Below are positions 1-12,089 of a DNA stretch of 64,000 bases, in pieces (the first letter of the stretch is position 1; each line of letters begins with the position of its first letter). Position numbers and translations under genes: made by a program. The DNA is from Rhodamnia argentea. Lineage: Eukaryota; Streptophyta; Magnoliopsida; Myrtales; Myrtaceae. The notes under the pieces are model-generated. The model did no database searches and was not told the origin of the DNA. It saw only the letters and a program-made list of their open reading frames with translations. The stretch lies in NCBI RefSeq assembly GCF_020921035.1, contig NC_063151.1:27844934-27908933 (forward strand), read 5' to 3'.

Positions 1-96
1 CTAAGAGTTGTTATACATCTCAGTCCATTTTCTATATCAGCCCAATGACTGGCCATAGTTCTCTCTTCTTCGGTGAGAACAGACGAATCTGAGATC
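1..96 (-). CDS. Possible partial exon of a gene running off the left edge
   Basis: On the minus strand one frame is open from about 96 to the window edge and reads like real protein (...LTEEERTMASHWADIENG...). A plausible AG acceptor (TTGAG at 97-101) precedes it after a T-rich stretch, and the same frame has a stop just upstream, so an exon boundary there would make sense. I do not recognise the family and the piece is only about 32 residues long. It could be chance. Confidence 0.3.
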
Positions 97-1253
97 CTCA
101 ACCCAGAAGATTATTTACTGAACAAAATAAAGAGAAATAGATGACCGATGAATGGCATACATACTTTATGCAACACCGAAGCATCGATGCTCCTGCGCGA
201 TTCAGATTTCCTAACCAGAAGGTATTCAAACACCGATTGGTCATTCAATTAAGACAATTGGAAAGCAGAAAATTGTTTCACATGTTTCTTTTATAATTGC
301 GGCAAGTAAAAGACGCACTGATTTTGGAGATATGGTTGCTGAGTACCAAGAAGTCCTATATCCGAAGGCAATGAACTACAAACTTTCAGTGTGCGGAACA
401 GAAAGTGCAGGATTCAACTACACGTTTGTACCATAGCTTCGATGCTGCGCAATCAAAATGACATTAACAAGGAGAAAATAACACGTTCTGCACAGAATTG
501 TTCAGAATTTCCCTTTGGAATCTAAAAACTTTCTATTTTCAGCACATGCCACCGTGCAGAGACTTAAAATGCGCAGAACCTACATGTTCATAATATAGCT
601 CTCAAAGAATTACTTTCAGTTGACGTGTTATTTGCTTGATGAAGAACATTCAGAGAACAAACAAAATGAAGAATATATAGTCATGATACCAGTTTTTGCC
701 TCAAATCAGATAGACATAACACAAATTTCAAGCACCATCGTATGATTTCATCATCTTGTTTTTCATAAGCATACTTATTTTTCTGCTTCTCGCTTGCTTC
801 GATTCTTTAACAAGCATTTAGATGAATAAAGGAGGCATCGTTTCGACAAAAGAAAAATGAGGCATCGACGTACACCGGATAAAACCAAATATAATTCCAT
901 CTAGGCAGATTGGCGAGGAAATTGCATATTTGAGCTAAAAAGATCATCATACCTGCTCAGTTGCGAATTTCACGACATGGGAAGAGCATGATTACTGATC
1001 AACTTCGACGTTTGAAATCGGTTTCGGGCTGAATACTATACGGCAATGCCGGGGCCACAGAAATGAAACTACTCCATACAGTTATTCTATTAAGGAAAAG
1101 AAAACAAAAGCTTGGAATGTTGACGAGAGCTCCAAAGAATACCCACAAAAGTGCTTGACAATATATATACTGATTTTTCAATGGTCTTTATTTTGGGCAT
1201 ATAAAGAAGCTGAAAGCCGAGATGACAAGAGGTTTTAAAGCATCCCCGTGTGG
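97..1253. other. Intergenic, no gene recognised
   Basis: AT-rich sequence with short open stretches only and no protein-like reading frame. The part next to 1254 must include the 3' UTR of the glycoamidase gene on the minus strand. Confidence 0.5.
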
Positions 1254-3088
1254 TTAGATCAGATAAATCTTTCGAGTGTGAGAAGGCCACCATTTGTTGA
1301 TTCTGGATGCATAAAGAGACTCTGCTCCTTTCTTACATTTTTTGAAAATGTCATCATGAAGAATTGTGTAATTTGAGCTACTCACATTTCTGAAGTAACA
1401 GAGATCGGTGCCATCATACTTGTATACTTGCTGAGTACTGCCTAACCCGCTGACTACCAGGTTATTCTTCACAGTCATGTAACCCTGCCCACTCTGCACA
1501 TTGCTCAGTGAACCACTTGAGAGCTTGAAGCCAGAATTCTTAAGCCTTTTCTCATTAAAAGCAAACGTAAGATTCGCAACAGATAAGGAAGTGTCATGTC
1601 CTTCATCAACAGAGTTGGAATATAAATAGAACGGGAAATTTCTGTCCACTCGGACGGATGCAAGGGTGGAGGACGGGCTCTTGGCATCAACGCTGTCATT
1701 GAAATGGATCAGCTGATCAATAATTTGCAGGTTCCCGTCATTCCCCATGACCATCACGTTACTGTAATTAAATTCTTGCTTCCAAGTGGTCATGATTTTC
1801 CCATAAGATGACTTCACCCATCCACTGGACGATATGGACCGGCTGACCCCAGTCAAAAACTTCCCATCAAAGCCCTTAAAATCCAATACCGAAGAAACAA
1901 CTAGAGGCATGCAATTGTAAGTCAAGAGCTTCCCTGCAGTTTTCGTGCTCTTATCATCCAGCCAAAGATGCAGATTCGCGTCAATGTACCACACATTCAA
2001 AGCGTTCGTGACACTGAAGCCAAATTCATGGAGCTTTCCATCTAATATCTTGGCTAGAAAGGGTGTAATCTCAATGTCATATGTAGGGAGATCAAACGAC
2101 CCAATGCCAGTGATGGGTCTCCATAAAAGAGGATTGATCCCTCCCGTGTACACCACCGTGAAAGGCCAAACCGCACCGACTACCGCACCGTCGAGACTCA
2201 CGAGAACCTCCCTAAAAGGACCATTCCCATCCGCCCCAGTAAGATTATTGGCCTCGATATACTCATTGGGGAGATTCCCATACCAAAACTCATCATCCTC
2301 ATGAAAAGACACATAAACCTCCAGCACTGCCCTGTAAACATTCAGGGGAACACTAAACTCCTTCGTCTCAATATCAGTAGCATTCTCGATTTCAAACCAC
2401 AACCCATCATTCAAAGGCAAGTTTCTCGAAATGGGCAAGATCAAATCCGCATTCGAGCCATACCCAGGTACCGAATTCCCCGAATTTCCCACATCCCCTA
2501 CCAAATGGTCATCATCAGCAGGGTAAAAATGAAACTTTATCTTGACATGGTAAACCCCTGTATAGGTCCTACTCACAACATTGCCAAGAAAAACGGCAAG
2601 AGTACCGTTCTTCATGAGCAACGAATAGTACCTAGTGATGTCCTTCTTGACACTCCAAAAAATTCCCGTAGCTCTCGGCTCGGCAGTGCAGCTCCTGAGA
2701 AGCTCAACCCCACCAAGCCAAACCCCGAAAATTCGGTCATATTGCCTGCCTTTGCAAGTGGCACTCCATTCGAGCACGATCTTTGAGAATCTCTGCGAAT
2801 AACAAGTCGATGGAGGGGTGTAGTCGGCGAGAACTGGGGGCTTGCCATATGTGTACGCGAAGTCGTGCTGCAAAATGAGGTACGAGCAAGGTTTGGTGTT
2901 GGGGAGCTTGATGGGCTTGGTGACTTCAAAGTAGCGAGTGGGTGACTCGGTGGAGTTGGTGTCAAGTTCGGGTTCAGAGATGAGGGATGATCGGAGGAGC
3001 TTGATCTGGTGGACGTTCGCGGTGGAGAGAGAGAAGAGAGGAGGAGGAGGAGGAGGAGGAGGAGGAGAAAGAGCGGAGAGGAAGCCAT
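1254..3088 (-). CDS. Peptide-N4-(N-acetyl-beta-glucosaminyl)asparagine amidase A-type glycoamidase, frameshift in signal-peptide region
   Basis: The minus strand encodes about 600 residues typical of plant PNGase A, a secreted enzyme that removes N-glycans from glycopeptides. Seen: RYFEVTKPIKLP, PCSYLILQHDFAYTYGKPP, a CKGRQYDRIFGVWLGGVELLRSC block, TRYYSLLMKNGTLAVFLGN, many N-x-S/T sites and a complete C-terminus (YRFxxxxNKWWP-like end) at 1254. No intron is needed. The ATG at 3088 gives a clear signal peptide (MASSPLF followed by a run of Leu). The mature region lies in another frame that has no ATG of its own and meets a TGA upstream. The frame must change inside the CTC/TCT-rich tract at about 3010-3070, where the Leu run joins LFSLSTANVHQIKLL. 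This is either a sequencing slip in low-complexity DNA or a real 1-2 base indel that inactivates the allele. The family call is secure; intactness is not. Confidence 0.85.
3011..3072. repeat. GAG/CTC trinucleotide and GA-rich tract inside the glycoamidase start region
   Basis: A near-perfect GAG run (CTC on the coding strand, encoding poly-Leu) flanked by GA-rich DNA. It coincides with the reading-frame break of the glycoamidase gene, and such tracts are prone to replication slippage and base-calling errors. Confidence 0.8.
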
Positions 3089-4031
3089 GTATGGTGGTTG
3101 AGGGTTTGCTTTTGCTTCAAATGTTGATAGTTGTCTTGGAGTCTTCGTCTGGTTGGAGTAGATATCGACGCGTTGTAGAAGTAATGGAATTTAAAAGAAA
3201 TAAATCAAAGCGCATGGAGGGGAGTGGAAGGTGATGAAATCGAAGAAAGTTTACCAATAGAGGAAAGGAAATAAATCTGGCGAATGGGGATCCGCAAAGA
3301 TTCTAAAAACGGCAGAATTTTTACTTTCTATTAAATTACCTCTCCCTAATCAAGCCAATGTTGGGCAAGGGCAAATTTGTCCCAAAAATTTCATTTCCCT
3401 CTTGTGAACTCACGTGAAGTCACGCGAATAACACCAAATGCACGGCGCGCTTTTTTCTAAAAAAAAAAAAATTAAAAAAAAATTTTTTTCAAAATTTTTA
3501 AAAAAAAAAATAATTATTTATACCTTATGAAAATTTCAAATAACGAGATATAAATTATTATTAATGATAAAAATAAAAATTAATTTTTTAAATGATATAT
3601 GTAACTATCTCATTTTTTTCACGAAATAAACGCACTTAATTCCTTATCGAGGAAACGGAAACTATGTTCATGAACCACGGCAAGCGCACACCCTCGCTTA
3701 TCAATCTATGGAAAAAAACATCATTCAGAAAGAAAGAAGGAAGAGGGGTTCCTAATTTTCAGTAGGGATACAGTAACTTGTACAAAGAACTGAAGAAGGG
3801 ATGCTCACGCCCAACAATACTGCTACTTGCATCTTTAGCTTAATTTCCAGAGTTGATCATCTACCGTTCAGTCATTCAATTATCATTGTCGATGCTTTTA
3901 CGGATTTTGCCCATTTTCCAGTTGCGATGCACCCGATTCCCAACCAGACGAGGGGTAAGGGGTTTGCCTTGGAAAAACCTTTCACCAACCTCAGGGGAAA
4001 ATAAAAATCACATCTTTCGTCTCCTCCGACG
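3089..4031. other. Shared upstream region between two divergent genes
   Basis: About 940 bases between the start of the glycoamidase gene (-) and the three-module gene (+), so both promoters must lie here. At 3450-3620 it is very AT-rich with poly-A/poly-T runs. No repeat ends were identified. Confidence 0.5.
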
Positions 4032-7000
4032 ATGGATCCCTTCGAGCAGAGACTGAGAGACGAGGTTGTATACCTCCACTCTCTGTGGCACCAAGGCCCT
4101 CCTGCCTCCCACCACTCTTCTTCACGAGCCATCCCCGTTTCAAACCCCGCGCCTTTCAAGAAACAGAACCCGGCCGCCGCCAAGAGGAAGGGGCACAAGA
4201 AGCACAAGAACAGCGAAGAACCGAAGGACCCAGAGAAAGAATGGCCATGCAAGGAAGAACCCATCACTCAGCCCTCTCCCGCGTGGCCCGCCATGAAGCA
4301 GAAGGAGCCCGGTTCCGGCCAAACGTCCCGGCCCGCCTCCGCGGAGGAGCAAGCCAAGATCGCTGGGCAGGCAATGCAGCAGAGGGCTCTCGAGAGATGC
4401 CGCGGATTGTTTGCGAAAGTCGGCGATTCCGATGGCGACGAGGAGGAGGAGAAGGACGACGACGACGATGGAGATGAAAAGGAGGATGATCGTGAGGAGG
4501 GCGACAATGGCAGGTTAGAGGAGAGTGAGGAGTACAAGTGTATATTGGACGTGTTTGTGAAAGATAGAGAGCTCAGGGAGTACTACGAGAGGAATCACGA
4601 GAGTGGGGACTTTTGGTGCGTTGTGTGTGGCGCGCAAGGGGGTAAGATGAGTAGGAGGAAGTTTAAGAACTGTGTTGGGGTTTTGCAGCATTCGATTAGC
4701 ATATCCAATACGAAGAAGAGGCGGGCTCATAGGGCTTTTGGCTTGGTCATTTGTAGAGTCATGGGTTGGGACGTTGAGAGATTGCCTCTTATTGTCGCCA
4801 AGGGCGAGCCGCTGAGTCGCTCTTTGGCTGGTCCAAGTTTATTGCAGGTATCGGGCTAATTCTTGTGTTTTTTTGTCTTTTGGTTGTTTGGGAGCTATGT
4901 TGTTAGAGTATCTGTGATATACGTAGGGTGAGAATGAGATTAAGGAATATGCTGGTGTAAATAAGGAAGATGCGGTCAATGAAGCTCGTGGGAGGGACCG
5001 AAAATGGTCAATTTGGGCAGAAAACAAGCAATGATCTAATTCAGAATGTCAATGAGTTGATGATTTTTTTTTTTTGGTCGAAGGTTACACATAATGGTTA
5101 CTCACTTTGAGAATGTTAATGAACCTAATGTTCCTTGAGGCTGCTTATTGTTGATATTACTCTGATGGTATATTTGCTGATGTGTCCTTTGTTATGGATA
5201 GCAGACAGTTTGTGAAGAAGATGCTGCTACAAAGTCTATTGAAAATTGTGAAAAGGAAATTTCAGTACCAGGGACCAATGGAGAAGGGAAGGCAGATGGC
5301 CTGGTACGGGAGAAGGTTTGTCTATGGAAGTCCTCTCACATGACTTGCTCACTTTAAGTGAGGTGTATTGAAGAATTTTGTTGAATTTGCAGACTGCTGC
5401 CAAAGAAGATGATACCATGGGCATAAAAAATCTAAACAGGGGAAACATAGATGCCAGAGCTGATGAAGAGAAACTGCTACAGTGCTCTGTAAGATGACTG
5501 TGACAAGACTAAGAATTTAGATATTATTTGGGGCAATGACATTGCTGTATACTGAAATCTATTTACCTGCATTACTTATTAAAAATGTATATAACAATCG
5601 AAATGTGACTTGCATTTTTCATTGAGCAACAAAAAGAACCACAATGGTGAGATGAAAATATGTGGCAATTTCTGCTTTAGGTTGCTACAAAAATTTACAA
5701 CTCAAGCTCTGGAAGAGCAAACTAATGATGCGACAATTAGCTACTTTTCTCCTCGAGATGCTTTTATATTATCTACAAGTACTTTGAGCAAAATATGATA
5801 AGGCTACTATACTTCTGTTAGGTAATTTTCTACTTCCTCTTTTTTAGGGTGAACTCCTATCAGAACAAGTTTATGGCCATATCCTTGAAATATATGATAA
5901 CCATCTTGTGTAGGATTCTGTACCGTTGCCAACCTCCAGTGTTGAATGGCCCTGTGGAAACCTTGTTGACAGTTCTTCCACAGCAGCATCGGGATGGCGT
6001 ACCTTTAAATCTTTATCAAGTTGCTCAGTTTTGACTGAGGCGAAAGGGGGATCCGAGATGTGGCATCAGAAAGTTTTCCAAGCTTGCCATGCTTTTTTCC
6101 AATGCAGGTCTGGTTCAGAAAGTGATAGTGATGAGGAGGCTGATGATGAAGATGATGAAGAAGAAAATGATGATGATGATGATGATCCCTTGGATGGAGA
6201 CGTTGATGGGGAATGTGAAGTCATTAAGTTCTTTATGAAGCTGTTTATGGAGAATGCTGAATTAAAGAGTTATTATGAGAGTAAATATGGAGATGGTGAT
6301 TTCTGTTGTTTGGTTTGCGCTGGTGTTGGAAAGAAGCCGTGGAAGAGGTTCAAGGGGTGTAATGGGCTTCTTCAGCACTGCACCACTATATGGAAGATAA
6401 AGAATCTGGCTCACAAGGCCTATGCAAGGGCTATATGCAAGGTTCTCAATTGGGATATCAACTGTTTTCCACCAATTAAGACTACTTCAGAAGCTCTTGG
6501 TCACTGTTTAGTTCAGTCAGGTGATATGCAGGTACGCATTTGTCTCAGTCTGGGTGCTTTGCCTGTCTTATTTCTTTGAGATGCTTGATGCAGTTCTCTA
6601 ATCTGCTTAATTTTAACATTACAGGGTGGCAGTACGGAGAAAATTTTGATGTCCATAAATTGTCCAGATGCTGATGTACAAACAAATGTTAGTATCATGA
6701 GATGCCCATATCTATATCCCTTTTTTCTATTATATGAACGGATATTCTCCTGTCTGTTCTTCCTCTGAGAAATTCCTATTACAGTCAAGATCTTCATCAT
6801 GATCTTAAGTATTAAATACTGTGTTGTGCAGGATTCTGTATCGTCACCAATGTCCAGCATCAAATGGCCCTGTGAAAGCCCTGTAGACTGTGCCGGCATG
6901 GCAGCATCTGAGTGGCCTCCTTTTAAGTCTCCATCAAATTCTGCGAATCACTCGGTTTTGGCTGAGGAAAAAGGAGAACCCGAAACTTGGCATCAAAAGG

Positions 7001-7612
7001 TCCTTGATGTTTGCCAAGCTTTTTTCAGTTGCACGTCTGGTTCAGATATTGACGGTGATGAGGAGGCTGATGATGAAGAAGAAGATGAAGGCGATGATGA
7101 TGAAGATGTGTTGCATGGGGATGACGACGGGGAATGTGAAATTGTTAAATTCTTTTCTATGCTGTTCACAGAGAATGCTGAACTGAGGAGTTATTACAAT
7201 AGTAAATATACAGACGGCGATTTCAGTTGTTTAGTTTGTGCTGGGGTTGGAAAAAAGCCTTGGAAGAGGTTCAAGGGGTGCACTGGGCTACTTCAGCATG
7301 CCACCACAATAGCCAAGACGAAGAGGAGGGCTCACAGGGCTTATGGAAGAGCGATATGCAACCTTCTTTGTTGGGATATTAACAAATTCCCATCCATTGT
7401 GAATAATCTGGAAGCTCTCAATCACTCTTCAGTTCAACCAGCTGATATGCTGGTAAATTTTTCGTAACTCTGTTTTTGGCTTTCCTTGTCTTGCTTCTTT
7501 AGGATACTTGAAAGTCCAGTGATTTGATTTATTATCGCAGGGCAATGGTGCCAACACACCTCCAAAAGACAATGCTACCGCCTGTCAAGATGTTGGTGCC
7601 CAGATGCTTTGA
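4032..7612 (+). CDS. Unnamed 798-residue protein with three acidic, Cys/His modules
   Basis: I read seven coding exons: 4032-4847, 5205-5315, 5393-5488, 5914-6531, 6625-6687, 6832-7452 and 7541-7612 (2397 bases). Every junction is GT-AG and phase 0. Exons 1, 4 and 6 each carry one module: a Cys and acidic run (DSDGDEEEE, DDEDDEEEN, DDEEEDEGDD), then ELRxYYExxxxxGDF, then Cys-x2-Cys-x13/14-Cys-x5-His-x11/12-His with a RFKxCxGLLQH core, then AHRAxGxxICxxxxWDxxxxP. Candidate ligands are C196/C199/C214/H220/H233, C473/C476/C490/H496/H508 and C701/C704/C718/H724/H736. The spacing suggests a zinc-binding finger, which is inference. The N-terminus is rich in Lys (KKHKN, KRKGHKK), as in nuclear proteins. 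Small exons 2, 3, 5 and 7 act as linkers. Exon 2 may instead start at 5202. I recognise no named family. Expression and nucleic-acid binding are unknown. Confidence 0.8.
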
Positions 7613-9624
7613 GAGGTTAGCAACCAGCACAAACTTGAAAGGCAATTAGTTAGGTGTTACTGTGAATAGTCAGTAGTTAATGGCTTGAACAACATATTAT
7701 CGATTTGTTTGTTTCTCTTTTGTTATCTCAAGGTCTTCTGTATCAGGATTGGCTGAAAAAAGAAAGATTTGCACCAGATATGTGATAGGGATGCTCTTAA
7801 AGAAGGATCACTGAAACGTGGAGGCCCTTAATTTCATTCATCTTTGGATGTCAATCTTGGCTTTGTGGATATCATCTTCTCTGACATTTGCATGATTAAG
7901 CTATGAAAATACCAACTTACATCTGTGGTCCGGCCAAATTTAGATGACTAAGTTACAATTTGGGAAGTGGAAAGTAGACCTGCACGAATGATTTTCCCCG
8001 TTACACTTTGCTCAAGAGTCGGAGACTTCCCTGAGAACTCAAAGACCCTGACAGTGACTGTTAAGATCTCGATGGTTTATCATCCAACTTGCATGGCACA
8101 CCGTGCAATTTGGATGCTAAACTTGGAAGTCTTATCCCTGCAACCTTGTAATGGCAGCTCTTCCTGTGCTTGAGATAAAAAAAACTCGGTCATTACCACT
8201 GGAATCACTTTTCCTTGTCATTAGTTCACTAGCCTCCAACATGTAACTCACACCACCATGTCCATGTCCAGGTTTCGCCAAATCGATCAGACCCAATTCG
8301 GGCGTGATGCACTGTGCACAGGATTAGACAAGGCCAAGTGATTGATTCCTGTTCATCTTCAACTTCTGAATCTGAAGCTGTTTCCAGTTTCTTTGCTTCT
8401 CCTAATTCTGAAACGAACCCACTGTGCAAACATATGGACAAATTGAAAACGAGAACAAAAGGCGAGTGGTGGTGTTTTCCATTTTGCACTCCTTTTCTCT
8501 CCTTCATTTTTCCCTTCATTCCGGTAGTGCCTTTAAAGATTTACCATCGCCATGAGAACGTCATAAGAGACAGATCGTGAACTCGTAAAAAATAAAGAGA
8601 AATGGGAGAGTCGAATCTGAGTGGGGAAGAAATAAAAACCAAAGTGGAAAGAGGAAGAGAAAATGGTGCACAAGAGGACCCCGGGCATGAGCACCAGATA
8701 AAGATGGGCCTAAAAACTGTTGATGTCTCTCGAAAGGCGGACTCCTACTTTTGGGTTGAGATCCGTCGAATTGCAGCTCAATGTATGAGTGGTCGAGGCG
8801 GACTGGGTCCGAGATTCAGAACACGATAATAATTATGAATCCTCTTCTTGAAAGTGATGGGCTTGAGCTAGCAACTACGCGGGCCGGGTCAGAGAAAACA
8901 GAGTATCACGACAAACAACTACTCTGCTTTCTTCTCATGAAATATTCCGTTAAATTCCAGGGGCGCGATTCTATCAGGGCGCAAAACCTGGAGGGGAGGG
9001 TTAGGTTTTTAGAGGACACATTAAACAGGGGACGAACTGCTTTGAAGGGAGACTGGTGGGGTTGTGCATCTCAAGACCTGTGGGAGAAAAAAAAAAACCA
9101 GCAAAAAGTGTCGTCATGCATTGCATTCTGTTCTGTCGGCTGCAGCTGCGAAACACGCACAAGTGTCACCATGCATGTCGCTTCGTCGTAACCATCCCAA
9201 CACGTCAACCCCAATCGTAACCTAAGCAGAAGCCACCACCTTTTTCTGTTCTATTCCCCTGTTTTCGGCTCTGTTTTTGCCGTTTTCCTTCGGCAAAGCC
9301 ATCCCTTTGCTTCGACCGTAGCAATTCAGATGACGCCAAGTCGGACAGCATTCCGGTTTGAGAGACGAAACGAAACTAACTCCCATGGAAAGCTGACTCG
9401 AATGAATGAGGCAACCCCCGAAGTCATGTTCATATGGAGGACAATAATACAGTTCGAAAGTTATTTGGCTGGATCCACAGCCTCTGCTCATTTAGACAAC
9501 AGAGCACCAGCAAGAAACATCCACTCGATTCAATCAACCATGCAAAAGAGATGACCATCCAAATTCGATGCTACTACTAGTGGTCCATAAACTCCCCGGT
9601 TCATTCGTTTTTCCTGTTTAAGTT
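7613..9624. other. Intergenic, no gene supported
   Basis: The first few hundred bases are probably the 3' UTR of the three-module gene. Short open frames at 8300-9550 have no protein-like composition or splice support. The end belongs to the 3' flank of the first DOG1-domain gene. Confidence 0.45.
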
Positions 9625-11046
9625 TTAGCGAGGACAGTTACTGAGACTCAAGCCCCAGCCGCGGATCCCGAACTGGAGCTCGGATGCGGAGATCAAGAAC
9701 TCCACGGCCTGCTGCGGCGTCAGCAGCTCCACCACTCGCCTCACTGTCTTCAGCCGCAGTTCGTCCGCCTTCTTCACGATCTCCCCCAGCTTCCCTATCT
9801 TCCCCTCCAGGTCCAAGCTTGCCGCCATCAGGTCGCTCACGCCGTCTTGCCACTCCGACATCTCCTCCGTTATCACGTTCTCTTCCCTCACCGTGTCGCA
9901 TTGCAGCTCACTCACTCCCCTATCAAGACATTTCACATGTTTAGCCATCCTGATCATCAATCTAGTGCATCCATCATTTAAGAATACTGTATCTATGTGT
10001 CGACCGGTTCAGAATGTCGTACATAAGATTCGTTCCGTTACACAGAAATCTAGGACTTCTATCAATTAAGAATGTCATAATACGGTCGTCCGTTCCGTTT
10101 GGTCAGATCCTACCTGACGAATTTGATAACATGCGTAGATAGAAACTGGCGGATTTGACAATTACTAGTAGATGGTGTCGGGAACTTTAGAGCATGTATA
10201 TCCATTAGATCGCATACCTTTAAAGGAGTGTAGATTCAATTAGACTTTCTTAGATCCAACCCGATTGCATTTTATGGTAATAGAAACGTATTCATTCCTA
10301 TACAACCCTAGATACTTCCTAAGAATATTGTCAAAAATCACAAACCATTTGTAAATGCACATGCAGGTAACTTATAGCTTGCAATTAGCAAATATATTCC
10401 AAGCCTAGGCTAGCACCAGTAAGAAACTATAAGGCCTGCAGAATTAGGAAAGACGTTGAATCAAAGCACATTGCCTTTTAGTAAATCACTTTGAATGTAG
10501 TTAGTTCCTAAGGTGACTCAATAGGTCCGAAGGAAGTAATTCTACCTAAATTTCGCATAATAATTTTGACAAAAAGCCCGCATGATGTCCTAAGTTAGGA
10601 CCGGAGAAATTCAAATCCTAGCCGTAGAGGGGCAGAGAGAAATTAAATAACTAAGCTCGCCTGAACTGGCTCGGAGACAGATCCCCCAAGTCGCCCGTCC
10701 TGAACCCGCGGAGGATGTCGATGATGCGGGCCTCGAACAGAATGCTCGACTCGGTGTAGACCAGGTGGAACACCGTGGTGGGCCGCCACCCGCCGATCCA
10801 GTGGAGCGACCGCTCGAGGGCGGTGATCCAAGGGGCGGCGAGGACGGCGAGGACGTCGCGGTCCGCCGCGAGGGCTTTCGTCCGGTAGTAGTCAGCGTAG
10901 TGGTTCATGAACTTGGTCACCAGGTGGTGGAGCTGCTGGTGGTGGTCGGCAGTGGTCGGGGGCTTGGGCGCGGCGGCGAGCTGGTCCACCTGCTGGCGGA
11001 GCTGCTCCAGCCAGACGCCGTAGAACCGGTCGAAGCCGCTGCTCAT
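9625..11046 (-). CDS. DOG1-domain protein, 224 residues
   Basis: Two exons on the minus strand, 11046-10667 and 9919-9625 (675 bases), with a 747-base intron of phase 2. Exon 1 starts MSSGFDRFYGVWLEQLRQQV and holds the typical F-x2-FY-x2-WL start, HYADYYRTKA, the WITALERSLHWIGGWRP block and GDLGDLSPSQ. Exon 2 continues SELQCDTVREENVITEEM, a predicted helix, and ends with LTPQQAVEFLI...GIRGWGLS. This order is that of the DOG1 (DELAY OF GERMINATION 1) domain, also found in TGA bZIP factors, but there is no bZIP here. Known family roles include seed dormancy and ABA signalling; which applies here is not visible. The donor (CCA/GTTCAG) is weak and was chosen because it keeps the conserved reading frame. 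A second DOG1-domain gene lies 3.2 kb away on the same strand. Confidence 0.85.
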
Positions 11047-12089
11047 CCTTCTCTCTGTCGGAACACTTTCATGAAGAGAGAGGGTGGGGGGCAGAGGAGA
11101 GAGGAGGGTTTATGTGTCTGGTTGTGCGAGGGCAATGCATGTTTGTGCGCAGGGGGAGGGTCACCTGCTGCACCGTGTAGGGTTAACACTTGGCATGCGA
11201 GTCTGGTGTACGTGGAAAAATATGAGGTGGGGTTCGTTATAAATGTCGATGGGGATTTAGACTCGAAAAAGAAAAAGATGTCGCCGGGATTCAATGCGGG
11301 GTCCGGGGTCTGATCTTGATTTTTGTCGTTTTGTGTATTGGCTCGGGGGCAGGCTTTTGCGCTTTTCAAGCGGGTTGAACGGTGAAGGGAGGAGCACGAG
11401 CGGTCGCGAGTAAGTTGTTTTGAAAGGCCCTCGAACCATTCCGAAATATACAAGATCTGTCGACTCCGTTCCACAGCTTTGGGTGGGGAAAATTGTGCAA
11501 AAAAAAAAATATATATTAAATCTAGTGCATTTTGACCAATTCAATTTTAAGCCTTTCTCTAACCCAAACAAAAAATTTAAGTCTTTCAATTTTGACAATT
11601 GAATCTTTAACCTTTTGACCTTTGTCAATCGAGTCCGTTCGACTAATTTTAACCCCAAGTCGTCGATTTGAACCCCGGTGGTGTGTGGTTGGCACTAGCG
11701 TGGACAATTTATTTTAAATATTTTTAAATAAATTGATTTTTTTGTAATTTTAATTTTGTATTTATTCTCAATTTCTTTCTTCCTTTTCCTTTTTTAATTT
11801 CTGTCAAGTCCGGCGAGGGCTATCCTACCACACGTGAGGACCGGCGAGGTCAGCTAGCTCTCATTGGATTTGATAGGACAAAAAAGAAAAAAATAATAAC
11901 ATAAAACTAAAGAATTACAAAAAATTATAAACAAATTATTCACGTCAACGTTGATTTTGCCACATAAGACTCCCAACGTCCACATCAACTAAAATTGGTT
12001 GAATGGACTCAATTGGCAAAATGCCACATAGGACGCTCAACGTCTACATCATCGAGTATTAAAGGCAATGCCCTTGCTAGTTCTTGGAT
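11047..12089. repeat. Promoter of DOG1-domain gene 1, then a family-A repeat remnant
   Basis: From about 11500 the sequence contains phrases that recur elsewhere in the window (poly-A, 'cctttgtcaatcgagtcc', 'gccacataggacgctcaacg'). These are typical of the family-A long-TIR repeats described at 15990 and 19757. No gene was seen. Confidence 0.5.

Noticed and set aside
2612-3088. 158-residue open frame starting at the glycoamidase ATG
   Set aside because: Only its first 20 or so residues (signal peptide) make sense. The rest is the shifted shadow of the conserved glycoamidase frame.
8229-9191. Several 75-136 residue frames after the three-module gene
   Set aside because: No family signature, no splice consistency and no repeats of the gene's module.
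10765-11313. 182-residue plus-strand frame over DOG1-domain gene 1
   Set aside because: Antisense shadow of exon 1 and its leader.
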